Source: Paenibacillus radicis (ex Xue et al. 2023) (GTDB taxonomy: Bacteria > Bacillota > Bacilli > Paenibacillales > NBRC-103111). From it: a stretch of DNA of 64,000 nt. Below, one piece after another: positions 32,244-41,195 of the stretch. Position numbers and translations under genes: made by a program. The stretch lies in contig NZ_JANQBD010000015.1 of NCBI RefSeq assembly GCF_024722015.1, positions 62,001-126,000 on the forward strand, written 5' to 3'. Within the stretch, counting starts at the first letter, position 1. Each line of letters begins with the position of its first letter. The notes under the pieces are model-generated. The model was not told where the DNA came from, ran no database searches, and was given only the letters and a program-made list of their open reading frames with translations.

Positions 32244-32634
32244 GTACGATCCTCCACTCATGGTTCCATAGCGCGTACATATCTTTATCAATCTATCATG
32301 GTTTGAGCAAATAATTCAAGATAGTTTTGACACATTTCGTCAAATTTTATCGATATTTTATGCATTTTGTGTTATTTTTCACCATATTGATAATGAGGCC
32401 GAAAGAGCGGTTGTTCCGAATGGCAGAATCCAAGCAAAGGGAGCGACTATTATTGAAATCTAGCGAAGCTTGGCATATTTTGTAGTGTAATTGCTTAACT
32501 TATTAATTAGGTACTATATCTAGGTTTACGGATGAAAATATTTTTGTGATTTTTAGGAAACGAGCGCAACTCTTGCCAACATCCGGAGTATAAAATAATA
32601 GAATACAAGTACAAGTCACGATGGAGGTTACAGA
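32244..32634. other. Non-coding stretch between divergent genes
   Basis: This stretch holds the promoters of the divergent MBL and stalk-protein genes. A GC-richer island near 32,395-32,470 contains a 21-codon frame (MAESKQRERLLLKSSEAWHIL) without a ribosome site, perhaps a remnant. I saw no convincing riboswitch fold. GATGGAGG just before 32635 is the ribosome site for the next gene. Confidence 0.4.
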
Positions 32635-33252
32635 ATGAAAGTGCCACGATTGCTAACTCTAGTGCTATCACTTTCGCTTTTTGGTGCGACGGGGGCATTT
32701 GCCAGTTCGATGTGGGGCGACTACGAGGGATTTGGTAAAGTCAAATTGCTTATTAATGGTGTTGAAAAGCAATACTCGGACAGCGAAACGCCTGCTTTTT
32801 TAATTAAGGGAAATGCGATAATGCCTGTTCGTACGTTGGCGGATTCGCTTCAATCACTTGTAAAATGGGATAATGGTTCCAAAACCGTATCTGTCTACAA
32901 GCCTAATGTTCATATGTTCGTAGCAGAGAAAGTGAAAGATGACTATTCAATTCAAACCCCATTTGGAGCTGTAGTAAAGGGAACTCGAATGGATTTTGCA
33001 GTATTTGCTCAGGTGGATAGCTTAAACACACCTTTTCATTCATTTAAAATATCGATTGAATCACCAAGTGGTAAACAGAGTGCTTTTAAGGAAGAAATTG
33101 TAGACGGAGAGAAGGAAAACTTCTGGTATCCTTGGCCGTTTACTGGATTTACCTTTAGTGAAGCAGGCAATTATAAGGTCAAGTTCTCCATTAAGGTTGA
33201 TGATGATGGGGATTATACTACAGTATCACAAAAAGTAATTACATCGAAGTAA
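32635..33252 (+). CDS. Secreted stalk-domain (copper amine oxidase N-terminal-like) protein
   Basis: A signal peptide (KVPRLLTLVLSLSLFGATGAFA) is followed by a copper-amine-oxidase N-terminal-like domain (about 35-95): KLLINGVEKQYSD, a G-N-A-I-M-P-V-R-T-L-A-D-S-L segment and VKWDNGSKTVSVYK. A second beta-sandwich part (about 100-205) follows. Such stalk domains are very common in Paenibacillus surface proteins and have no oxidase activity. The role is likely structural or adhesive at the cell surface. GGAGG precedes the ATG. Confidence 0.82.
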   Translation: MKVPRLLTLVLSLSLFGATGAFASSMWGDYEGFGKVKLLINGVEKQYSDSETPAFLIKGNAIMPVRTLADSLQSLVKWDNGSKTVSVYKPNVHMFVAEKVKDDYSIQTPFGAVVKGTRMDFAVFAQVDSLNTPFHSFKISIESPSGKQSAFKEEIVDGEKENFWYPWPFTGFTFSEAGNYKVKFSIKVDDDGDYTTVSQKVITSK

Positions 33253-33349
33253 ATGAGAGCTTATAGGTTGTGCAGCTTAGGTTTGACCTGCATGAGGGAA
33301 CATGATACGATACGAGGGATGACTAATTTACACGAAATGAGGTTTTCCC

Positions 33350-33643
33350 ATGAGCGATCATATTCATGATGAATCCTGCGATCATGACCACGAAGATGAT
33401 ATTTTTATAGTTACCGATAAAGACGGTGTAGAGCACGAAATGGTAATGGTATACACTTTCGAGGCTAACGATCAACCGTATGCTGTTTTATTGGACCGCA
33501 ACGATCCTGAGGCTGACGGTGTAATCTTCAGAATCGAAGAAGAGGATGAAGATGCATTCTTGGCCAGTATCGAAGATGAAGAAGAATGGGAACGAGTTGT
33601 GAAAATCTACAATCAAATTGTAGAGGAACAAGAAACGGAATAG
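33350..33643 (+). CDS. DUF1292 (YrzB-like) protein
   Basis: The 97-residue acidic protein has the DUF1292 pattern: DIFIVTDKDGVEHEMVMVYTF, a YAVLLDRNDP strand pair and E-E-E-D-E-D-A-F-L-A-S-I-E-D-E-E-E-W. An N-terminal stretch is rich in H and D (HDESCDHDHEDD). Members sit in Firmicutes near yrrL/yrzL and are cytoplasmic with no defined role. Here it stands alone with a terminator shortly after. Confidence 0.82.
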   Translation: MSDHIHDESCDHDHEDDIFIVTDKDGVEHEMVMVYTFEANDQPYAVLLDRNDPEADGVIFRIEEEDEDAFLASIEDEEEWERVVKIYNQIVEEQETE

Positions 33644-33648
33644 GCAAG

Positions 33649-33691
33649 AACAAACCCCTTCTTGTGTGGACAGGAAGGGGTTTGTTGTTAT
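33649..33691 (+). terminator. Rho-independent terminator
   Basis: AACAAACCCCTTC pairs with GGAAGGGGTTTGTT around an 11-nt loop, right after the DUF1292 gene. The T-rich end follows. Confidence 0.8.
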
Positions 33692-33708
33692 ACATAATTA
33701 AAGAAAGA

Positions 33709-33745
33709 AAACCGCTTTGCCTGTTAGCCGGCAAAACGGTTTTTG
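33709..33745 (-). terminator. Terminator of the DUF1885 gene
   Basis: AAAACCG..TTGCC pairs with GGCAAA.CGGTTTT, and the minus strand ends in a T-rich run. It serves the converging DUF1885 gene. Confidence 0.7.
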
Positions 33746-33759
33746 TAGTGAACGACTTG

Positions 33760-34179
33760 CTATTTACGTGGGTTGAAATACATAATGCGTCCGTTGAACA
33801 AATGGAGTTCGGCCTTCCAAAGCTTGGCCAGATATTTGCAAAACTCGTTGCCCTTGGCTTTATCGCCATGGGTACTATCGTCAGGAAGGACGACCTGCAC
33901 GTAGTGTCGGCTCTTATCGCCAACTTGATCATTGCCCGTACCCATGACAATGTATTTATACAGCTGATCTTTTCCTTTGAGATAAAACCACTTGCCTTCC
34001 GCCTCCGGTTTTGCTTCTATCGTATACGGAAATCCAGCGTCTTCGTAATCCCATCCCAATTGCTTGCCGGTAAGATTCAATTGCTCCTTATAATGCAGCA
34101 GCTGATCCTTTAGTTCTTCGAGCGTTAATGAAGGTATTGCGGAGCCTTCTACAAATTTAATATAAGCGCTTTGAGCCAT
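33760..34179 (-). CDS. DUF1885-like protein
   Basis: The 139-residue protein starts MAQSAYIKFVEGSAIPSLTL and contains GKQLGWDYEDAGFPY, WFYLKGKDQLYKYIVMGTG and a final LFNGRIMYFNPRK. This resembles the DUF1885 family of Bacilli as I recall it. It is a soluble protein of unknown role. It converges with the DUF1292 gene, and both have their own terminators. Confidence 0.65.
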   Translation of the reverse strand: MAQSAYIKFVEGSAIPSLTLEELKDQLLHYKEQLNLTGKQLGWDYEDAGFPYTIEAKPEAEGKWFYLKGKDQLYKYIVMGTGNDQVGDKSRHYVQVVLPDDSTHGDKAKGNEFCKYLAKLWKAELHLFNGRIMYFNPRK

Positions 34180-34294
34180 GTCGACACACCTGCCTGTAAA
34201 TGGACTGGAAAGGTTTTCATCCCATGGGATGCCATGAACATCATAGCATTAAGCGTATACATTTGACAATATGACAATCAGAGGAGAGGAAAAG

Positions 34295-35113
34295 ATGAAT
34301 TCAAAAAGGTTTCAAGGTACGATGTTAGTTACGGATATGGATGGAACATTGCTTAGCAGCGGTAAAACAATCAGCAAAGAGAATCTGAATGCAATTGAAC
34401 GGTTTGTTGAGCAGGGGGGCTTATTTACACTGGCTACGGGGAGGATCGCATCTTCGGCTAAGAGGTTTGCTGATCAGCTTCCGATTGGTGCACCTGCTAT
34501 TCTATATAATGGGGCAGTTATTCATGATTTTATAAAAGGTGAGAATGTATGGCATCGGACATTAGGTGACTCGGTACGTCCGGTTTTAGAACGGCTAATG
34601 AAACAATTCCCTCAGCTCGCTGTAGAGATTTATTGCGGAGAAGAGCCATATTTTATAAGAGAGAACCGAATTACGGAGCACCATCGGAAGATGGAAGGCT
34701 TCACAAGACCTCTGCAGCAGGATGGATTTAATGAAATTAAAGAACCTTGGTACAAGGTTCTGCTTGCATGGGAGCCCGAGCTGTTGGATGAGGTTGAAGC
34801 TTACGCCGAATCCGAACAGGTAGCCGATATTACCTGGGTTCGTTCCGATGATAAGTATTTTGAGATTTTGCCGGCAAATGCCACCAAGGGACATGCTCTG
34901 GAACATCTCATGGAGCTCACTGGGATAGAGCGAACCAATTGCATAGCGATGGGTGATCATCTCAATGATTTGGAAATGCTGAGAAGAGCAGGGGTTGGCA
35001 TCGCTGTTGCAAATGCCCATCAGTCGCTTCTGAACGTCTCAAATCGCACCTGTAAGCATCATGATGAACATGCTGTGGCCGATGTCATTGAATGGCTGGA
35101 AAGCCGTATATAA
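34295..35113 (+). CDS. Cof-type HAD hydrolase
   Basis: HAD phosphatase motifs are in order: DMDGTLL (motif I), TGR (motif II), K165-type lysine and MGDHLNDLEMLRRAGVGIAVANA (motif IV). The C2B cap and about 272-residue length fit Cof/YkrA-type sugar phosphatases. They dephosphorylate sugar phosphates or nucleotides in the cytoplasm. ATG at 34295 follows GGAGAGG by 5 nt and gives the family-like start. A long terminator follows. Confidence 0.88.
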   Translation: MNSKRFQGTMLVTDMDGTLLSSGKTISKENLNAIERFVEQGGLFTLATGRIASSAKRFADQLPIGAPAILYNGAVIHDFIKGENVWHRTLGDSVRPVLERLMKQFPQLAVEIYCGEEPYFIRENRITEHHRKMEGFTRPLQQDGFNEIKEPWYKVLLAWEPELLDEVEAYAESEQVADITWVRSDDKYFEILPANATKGHALEHLMELTGIERTNCIAMGDHLNDLEMLRRAGVGIAVANAHQSLLNVSNRTCKHHDEHAVADVIEWLESRI

Positions 35114-35142
35114 TCCTAGTGGATTGATAGGGAAAAAGGAAA

Positions 35143-35187
35143 GGGAATAAGCGGCTGCATACGAATGCAGGCTTATTCCCTTTTTTG
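35143..35187 (+). terminator. Rho-independent terminator
   Basis: GGGAATAAGC and CTGCAT pair with ATGCAG and GCTTATTCCC, followed by TTTTTT. It is a strong terminator between convergent genes. Confidence 0.85.
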
Positions 35188-35205
35188 GGGTGGACAAATG
35201 CTGCT

Positions 35206-36681
35206 TTAGAAAATAGCGTTCGTTTCCACGATAACTTTTACATTTTCAATACTGCGGTCTTCTGGACCTTTGACCGGCAGACCTACTTCAACATGCTCAG
35301 TGATGTAGTCGATCAGGTCCTGTGAGATAACTTCCCCAGGCAATAGAATGGGAATACCAGGGGGATAAACATAAATAAATTCAGCGATGATCCGGTCCGC
35401 GGATTCCTTGAACGGAATAACCTCGGTGTCACCGTAGAAAGCATCCCGCGGAGTAAGCGTCAGCTGCGGAATTTTCGGAACCTTAATAACCAAATCAGTA
35501 GCAGGTCGGACATTGTAATTTTGACTGGAAAGCTCGCGAAGCGCATTGAGCAGCGTGTCCACATTTTCATGTGTATCCCCAGGCGTAATGAGACAGAGTA
35601 TATTATACATATCGCTAAGCTCAACTTCGATATTGTAATGCTCACGAAGCCAATTTTCTGCATCGTATCCTGTAATGCCAAGGTGCCGGACATGAATATT
35701 CACTTTGGTAGGATCGTAATCAAAGGTCGCTTCGGTACCGAGAATCTCTTCCCCGAAGCAGCTTAAGCCGGGAATTTCATTGATAGCCTTGCGGGCGAAT
35801 TGAGCTAATTCTATGGCTTGCTCTGCCATTTGTGCCCCGTTTAATGCCAAGTGACGGCGTGATGTGTCAAGTGAAGCGAGCAGAATATAGGACGTGGACG
35901 TAGTGGTCAGCATACTGATGATCGTTTTCACCCGTCCGGCATTGATGCGGCCTGCCTTTACATTAAGCACGGAGCTTTGCGTCATGGAGCCCCCAAGCTT
36001 ATGTACACTGGTCGCTGCCATATCTGCTCCTGCTTCCATAGCGGAAATCGGCAGCTTGTCGCTGAAATGGATGAGAACACCATGTGCCTCATCAACCAAT
36101 ACAGGCATATTGTAGCTATGTACCAGCTCGACAATTTCCTTCAGATTGGCACATACGCCGTAATAGGTCGGATTAATAACCAGCACTGCTTTGGCGTCCG
36201 GATGTCTCTCCAGAGCACGTTTGACGGAGCGAGTCGTTATTCCATGGTCGATTCCAAGATTGGCATCTCGTACTGGTGAAATGAACACCGGCTTGGCTCC
36301 AGCAAAAATGATTGCAGCCATGACAGATTTGTGAATATTACGAGGCACGATAATTTTATCGCCTTCAGAGCATACGGTTAGGATCATTGTCATAATGGCA
36401 CCGCTGGTACCTTGAACGGAGAAAAATGTATAATCGGCTCCAAATGCATCGGCAGCCAGCTGCTGTGCTTCTTCAATGACTCCGGTCGGTTGATGAAGGT
36501 CATCCAGAGGTGCTATATTAATAAGGTCGATGGATAGGGCATTATCGCCAATAAAGTGGCGGTATTCCGGATCCATCCCGACTCCTTTTTTATGGCCTGG
36601 AATATGGAATTGAACCGGATTGCGTGCTGCATGCTCTTTTAGAGCGGAGAATAGGGGCGTACGTTGATGATCCACTGTCAT
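35206..36681 (-). CDS. speA: Arginine/lysine/ornithine decarboxylase family enzyme, SpeA-like
   Basis: The 491-residue protein is a fold-type I PLP decarboxylase of the short Bacillus type (SpeA is about 490 residues). Motifs include F-H-I-P-G-H-K-K-G-V-G near the N-terminus, GTSGAIMTMI, DEAHG at 197-201 and SVHKLGG, with K228 as the expected PLP lysine. SpeA converts arginine to agmatine for polyamine synthesis; related YaaO and Cad proteins act on lysine or ornithine, so substrate is not certain. It is monocistronic. Upstream DNA has TATAAT-like sequence but no recognised regulatory site. Confidence 0.8.
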   Translation of the reverse strand: MTVDHQRTPLFSALKEHAARNPVQFHIPGHKKGVGMDPEYRHFIGDNALSIDLINIAPLDDLHQPTGVIEEAQQLAADAFGADYTFFSVQGTSGAIMTMILTVCSEGDKIIVPRNIHKSVMAAIIFAGAKPVFISPVRDANLGIDHGITTRSVKRALERHPDAKAVLVINPTYYGVCANLKEIVELVHSYNMPVLVDEAHGVLIHFSDKLPISAMEAGADMAATSVHKLGGSMTQSSVLNVKAGRINAGRVKTIISMLTTTSTSYILLASLDTSRRHLALNGAQMAEQAIELAQFARKAINEIPGLSCFGEEILGTEATFDYDPTKVNIHVRHLGITGYDAENWLREHYNIEVELSDMYNILCLITPGDTHENVDTLLNALRELSSQNYNVRPATDLVIKVPKIPQLTLTPRDAFYGDTEVIPFKESADRIIAEFIYVYPPGIPILLPGEVISQDLIDYITEHVEVGLPVKGPEDRSIENVKVIVETNAIF

Positions 36682-36972
36682 CCCTACCTTTCTTATAATA
36701 TAAAAACTCCAAATCTAATTCATAGTAACGATAATCTGACAACGTTGCAAGCGGTTTTTATTAAACGTTATGTTAAGTTTTCTCAGTATTTGTCGCAGGA
36801 ACCGTTATTATTATCATTTTTGTCAAAAGTAGGGCTGATAAGGGGTCGGGGTTTGTCCATTTTGTTAATCTTCTCCTGATTTGTTTCCATGATGAAAAAA
36901 GTTATGATACGATAGAGCAGCATGTTCACCAAGATGCTGGATAACAATTGATCGGGAGGTCTGGAATCATTT

Positions 36973-38142
36973 ATGAAAAAACAGCTGGCCATAATTATGG
37001 TACTGCTGATGACGATATTTATCGGATTCGGCATCATTATTCCGGTGCTGCCCGACGCTATTTCGGGATCAGGTGCAAGCAGCTTTCATCTAGGTATGCT
37101 TTTGTCGGTCTATTCATTGGCATCTTTCCTGATGTCACCTGTTTGGGGGAGTATTTCGGACCGAATTGGCAGAAGGCCGCTAATAATAATCGGAGCCTTA
37201 GGTTTTAGTGTCAGCTTCTTCTTATTCGGAATCTCAGGTGAGAGCCTGCTGCTTATGTACGTCTCACGTATTCTTGGAGGTTTGTTCTCCGGCGCTGCCA
37301 CGGCTTGTGCTGTAGCTTATGTTGCCGATATTACAACGGAAGAGAACCGTACGAAAGGTATGGGTCTGGTAGGGATGTCGATCGGACTCGGATTTATATT
37401 CGGACCGGCTGTTGGAGGTATACTGAGTCAATGGGGCTATCAAGTACCCTTCTTCGCAGCTGCGGGTTTGGCCTTTTGTACTTTTGTGTTCGCTTTGATC
37501 ATGCTTCCTGAATCTTTGAGCGTTGAGAAGCGCCGCGGGCACAGCCAGAACAAAACATCACGTTGGTCGGCCTTTGTCGGATCGGTTAAATATTTATATG
37601 TGCTTTCTTTTTTCGTATCCTTTACATTAGCCGGATTAGAAGCAACGCTGCTTCTGTTTGAGAAAGATATGATTCATGCCACTTCACTGGAGCTAGGTAT
37701 TATGTTTGGAGTTAGCGGCATTGTAGGTGCCTTGATTCAGGGTGGTGTAGTTAGACGTTTTATTAAAAAGGGTGATGAGGCGAAGGTTATTGGTTACGGG
37801 TTGGTATTATCGGCGCTAGGGTTTATCCTCATTATTTTTTCATCAAGCTTGTTTACTGCATCCGTATACTTATCCGTGTTCGCGGCAGGAAATGCCTTGA
37901 TCCGGCCTTGTGTTACTTCATTAATTACCCAGAAAACCAAAGTAGGGCAAGGTGTAGCTTCAGGACTCAGCTCCTCCATGGATAGCTTGGGAAGAATCAC
38001 GGGACCTTTGCTAGGTGTAGGAGTATATCAGTACAGCCTGCAGCTTCCTTTTTACATTGGGGCCGCCTTATCGCTTGGAGCTCTATATCTGCTATACCGT
38101 TTTATATCGGCAGATGGGGAACAAAGAGCGCTTGCCAGATAA
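36973..38142 (+). CDS. MFS drug-type exporter (DHA1)
   Basis: The 389-residue protein has twelve predicted membrane helices. The MFS motif A between helices 2 and 3 reads WGSISDRIGRRPLI and antiporter motif C in helix 5 reads GLGFIFGPAVGG. This is the DHA1 group (Bmr/Blt/YitG type), drug or metabolite exporters driven by protons. The start ATG follows GGGAGG by about 13 nt. It is a single gene divergent from speA and separated by about 290 nt. The substrate is unknown. Confidence 0.85.
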   Translation: MKKQLAIIMVLLMTIFIGFGIIIPVLPDAISGSGASSFHLGMLLSVYSLASFLMSPVWGSISDRIGRRPLIIIGALGFSVSFFLFGISGESLLLMYVSRILGGLFSGAATACAVAYVADITTEENRTKGMGLVGMSIGLGFIFGPAVGGILSQWGYQVPFFAAAGLAFCTFVFALIMLPESLSVEKRRGHSQNKTSRWSAFVGSVKYLYVLSFFVSFTLAGLEATLLLFEKDMIHATSLELGIMFGVSGIVGALIQGGVVRRFIKKGDEAKVIGYGLVLSALGFILIIFSSSLFTASVYLSVFAAGNALIRPCVTSLITQKTKVGQGVASGLSSSMDSLGRITGPLLGVGVYQYSLQLPFYIGAALSLGALYLLYRFISADGEQRALAR

Positions 38143-38203
38143 CGGAAGATGTCTTATATATCTTAGCTGTCTTGAAGCTCAAAATCGGGACGTATTAAAA
38201 ATA

Positions 38204-38245
38204 AAAATCCGCCGGGCTCGTATTTGGAGCTTTCGGCGGATTTTC
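38204..38245 (+). terminator. Terminator between convergent genes
   Basis: AAAATCCGCCG pairs with CGGCGGATTTT around a 20-nt loop. Flanking A and T runs allow use on both strands. Confidence 0.75.
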
Positions 38246-38281
38246 TCGTTGAGCAGTTAAATCTGCAGGATATAAGGAATG

Positions 38282-39211
38282 TCATGAGACAGGATGGATC
38301 AAACGATAAATGACGGCCACAGCTTCACTTCGCGTCAATTTAAAATCAGGACGGAAAGAACCATCCTCGTAGCCATTAAACAAATGAGCCTGCTGTACAG
38401 CACGGATTGCATCACCAGCCCAATAATCGGCCGCAACATCAGTGAATGAGCTCGTTGAGGAGGCCTTCAGCATTTCACTTCGGGAAAGGATGGTTGCGAT
38501 TTCGGCTCTTGTGATACTGTTCATAGGTCTAAATGTCTGATCGGGATAACCGTTAATTAAACCGTATTCCACTGCTGTTATGATGTAAACCTTATCCTTG
38601 TTAGTATCTGCAATGTCTTTGAACTCTGAATCCGTGCTGTTGGACAAGAACAGCTCCTTGGCTTTAACTAAATAGCGAATAAACTCGGCACGGGTTATGT
38701 TCTGATTTGGTTTGAAAGACATAGTTCCGGCCTGCTTATCTATATAGCCGTCAATAAATTTTTTATCGAATAATTCGTTGATTTCCTTCTGGGCCCAGTG
38801 ACCTTCTATGTCATTAAATCCGGTAGGAATACCGTTTAACGAAAGAATGTAATTGGTAATTGCTTTATAATCATCCTCTCGCAATGATCCGGGAGCATTT
38901 TGAGGCATATTGCGGGAGATAAACTCGAATGCTTTATCATAAGTTGAAAGCTTATTTTTCGCGTGATCACTTACTAAAGAAGGGTATTTATCGATTCCCT
39001 TCCCTTCCGCTGCATGACAAGATAAACAGTTCATTTCATACAATTCCTTACCGTTCTGAGCATTATTAAGTGAGGAGGATGTTGCGGCTATGATATTCAA
39101 AGACTCTGAAGAGCGAGCGGGAGCAGGTGCTAATAGAAAGCTGCAGGAAATCAATACAACCGCACCAAGTACAAAAATTGAAGAATGCTTAGTAAAAATA
39201 GGGCGTTTCAT
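38282..39211 (-). CDS. S-layer-anchored cytochrome c (cytochrome c fused to three SLH domains)
   Basis: A signal peptide (about 1-34) is followed by a small class I cytochrome c (about 45-130). It has haem attachment C62-L-S-C65-H66 and a probable Met ligand in RNMPQ (M102), ending with YILSLNG. Three SLH domains then fill residues about 132-309, each with F-x-D-I/V...W-A...I and R-A-E sequences (GHWAQKEINEL, FRPMNSITRAEIAT, FRPDFKLTRSEAV). SLH domains bind secondary cell-wall polymer, so the haem would sit in the wall or S-layer. This is unusual for a Gram-positive cytochrome c, which is normally membrane-anchored. Electron transfer to or from the surface is possible. Confidence 0.88.
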   Translation of the reverse strand: MKRPIFTKHSSIFVLGAVVLISCSFLLAPAPARSSESLNIIAATSSSLNNAQNGKELYEMNCLSCHAAEGKGIDKYPSLVSDHAKNKLSTYDKAFEFISRNMPQNAPGSLREDDYKAITNYILSLNGIPTGFNDIEGHWAQKEINELFDKKFIDGYIDKQAGTMSFKPNQNITRAEFIRYLVKAKELFLSNSTDSEFKDIADTNKDKVYIITAVEYGLINGYPDQTFRPMNSITRAEIATILSRSEMLKASSTSSFTDVAADYWAGDAIRAVQQAHLFNGYEDGSFRPDFKLTRSEAVAVIYRLIHPVS

Positions 39212-39339
39212 AAGTGGGCCTCCTGGACGTTTCGATTCTTTTCTCCATTATAAATGAATAATATGACGATTGTGTGAAATAGTGAGAAAATTTATGAAAC
39301 GGTTGAGATAAGGCTGGGACCAGGACCATAGTATGAAAA

Positions 39340-39372
39340 AAAGGCCGCCCTTATGATAAGGACGGCAGTATT
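39340..39372 (-). terminator. Terminator of the LGI-repeat protein gene
   Basis: GCCGTCCTTAT pairs with AAGGGCGGC on the minus strand and is followed by a T-run. It lies about 90 nt downstream of the gene at 39464. Confidence 0.7.
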
Positions 39373-39463
39373 TGGCAGTTAAGTATTATCGACCAACCTC
39401 GGATAAACGTTATCCCTTTGATGGAATTGCGATACGTCTATCCTAGTGTAGTATATGTTCTCA

Positions 39464-40195
39464 TTACTTAGATTTCTGCTTGTTGGAAGCGGACTCTTTT
39501 TTATGATCGGCCATTTTTTCGATCCATGGCGTCATTTCGTTCTTAATTTTTTCGATGAGCTGATCCTTGCTGATTCCTTTGGCTTGAGCAATTTCGGTTA
39601 AAGATTTGCCCTCTTTGAGCTGAGTATGCAGCTCATCTTCGGTGATGCCAAGCAGCGCAGATAACTTATCGGGTGCAGGCATCATCGATTTGTGATTTTT
39701 GCCGTGCTTGTGGGAAAAGTCTAAGTCTTTATGGTTAACCATAAACTTCAAATGCTTTTCCATGCCTGCTTTGATTTTCTCTGCTTTATCCGCAGCGAGC
39801 TTGCCAGCTTGCACCGCTTCATCGATCTTTTGATTGCGGGCAGCCTTGAGCTTGGCTATTAGATCAGCTTCGGATATCCCTTTTTCTTTTGCAATATCGA
39901 CTAGAGTTTTTTCCTTTAAAGCAGTTTTTAGAGTGTCCTTATCGATCCCTAATATAACAGAGGCTTCATCGATAATCGGCATGTGCTTATTGAAGTGTCC
40001 TTTGGCTTCCTTGCCGCGGCCTTCTTTGACTTGCTTCTTCTCCTGCTTATCCTGCGGGGCTGGTTGCAATAACGCAGCATTGTCAGCTGGATCGGCTAAT
40101 GCTGGCTGTCGATTCGCATAAAGTACGCTTCCGCCCAACATGAGGGCAAGCGCGAGGCTGGTAACGATGACTCTTTTGGGAGACAAACTTTTCAT
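39464..40195 (-). CDS. Secreted two-repeat helical protein
   Basis: A signal peptide (about 1-34, ending near YANRQPALA) precedes two related repeats: L-G-I-D-K-D-T-L-K-T-A-L-K-E-K-T-L-V-D-I-A-K-E-K-G-I-S at about 82-108 and ALLGITEDELHTQLKEGKSL at about 180, again with DIA/EIA and GISKDQLIEKI. Between them is a long charged, lysine-rich helix, and the protein ends SASNKQKSK. Such LGI/GIS repeats are common in exported Bacilli proteins of unknown role. It may bind wall or nucleic acid; that is a guess from charge. Confidence 0.6.
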   Translation of the reverse strand: MKSLSPKRVIVTSLALALMLGGSVLYANRQPALADPADNAALLQPAPQDKQEKKQVKEGRGKEAKGHFNKHMPIIDEASVILGIDKDTLKTALKEKTLVDIAKEKGISEADLIAKLKAARNQKIDEAVQAGKLAADKAEKIKAGMEKHLKFMVNHKDLDFSHKHGKNHKSMMPAPDKLSALLGITEDELHTQLKEGKSLTEIAQAKGISKDQLIEKIKNEMTPWIEKMADHKKESASNKQKSK

Positions 40196-40307
40196 AACTT
40201 ACACCACCTTTCCCTAAATTTATGGTTAGTTCGAGACTTAACCATTTCTAGCGTATGCATACAAGCTTAAAGGCACTTTAAGAAAACCTTAGAATTGGAT
40301 TAATTTT

Positions 40308-40937
40308 TTAGGCCTGGCAAGCCATTTTGTACAACGGCATCAATGATGTAACCGTCTCTTTGGCAAGCTTGACAAAAGCTTCGCCGTCAGTGAGCACGGG
40401 ATTGGAGGAGTCAAGGTTAAGACCAATAAGCAGCTCTGCTTTTTTAACATCCCGGAACCTGCAAAGCGCCTCAGTTAATTGTTGATCGTTTAACTCTTGT
40501 AAAGCAATAGCGTCTTTCTTCATATGGTCGAAGGATAATACGTATTGCTTAGGGATGCTGCTTCGGAATTGCTTCAGGTTGTTCAAGTATCGTTGAGCAA
40601 TGTTTTGCTTATTGGGAAGCTCGTAGATTAGAGCAAGCCATATAAATACCCGGTCATCGAAAAGTCCAACCTGAAAGTGAGGATGCTGCTTATAGCCGCG
40701 TTTATTATCGCATACAGCCATCCATGTATCCACTGGAGCGTTTACTTTGCGGCGAGCATGCTTGGCAATATGCAGAAACATTTCATTGCCTGCCAGCATA
40801 GCGGCTTCGTCACAGAGCTCTTGGCCCAGCTCTTTAAATTTCGGTTGAATATGTCCTTGAATACCTTCCATTCGTGCCTCAAGTCCAGGGATGGTAAATA
40901 CATCAAAGTCGGTTTGTGTAAAGCCTGAAAATGTCAT
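40308..40937 (-). CDS. YktB-like UPF0637 (DUF1054) protein
   Basis: The 209-residue protein begins MTFSGFTQTDFDVFTIPGLEARM and has HIAKHARRKVNAPVDTWMAVC, RGYKQHPHFQVGLFDDRVF and FDHMKKDA segments, as in B. subtilis YktB (about 210 residues). It is soluble with no signal peptide. GGAGG lies about 6 nt upstream of its ATG. Its function is unknown. Confidence 0.85.
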   Translation of the reverse strand: MTFSGFTQTDFDVFTIPGLEARMEGIQGHIQPKFKELGQELCDEAAMLAGNEMFLHIAKHARRKVNAPVDTWMAVCDNKRGYKQHPHFQVGLFDDRVFIWLALIYELPNKQNIAQRYLNNLKQFRSSIPKQYVLSFDHMKKDAIALQELNDQQLTEALCRFRDVKKAELLIGLNLDSSNPVLTDGEAFVKLAKETVTSLMPLYKMACQA

Positions 40938-41195
40938 GATAGGGTCCTCCTAAAAATTACTGCGCAAGTATTCTCTAATTCTTGATTTGTTATTAGTAAA
41001 CTTTGCTAACCCATACTATAGCATATTAAAAACAAAACAGGGGAGCTCTGTATGTGTATTTGTCGAAATTTGACCGGTGACCTAAAAAAAACACAAGTAG
41101 TGAAAAAGGGAATCCATTGTTGGATCGCTTTTATAAGGTTAGGATAAGACTAACCAAATAAGGTAAGCGACATTATTTAAGAAGGAGGCCATTCA

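Noticed and set aside
32380..32480. Possible riboswitch before the stalk-protein gene
   Set aside because: The GC-richer stretch has GAAAGAG and similar pieces but no consistent set of stems or terminator switch, and is over 150 nt from the gene.
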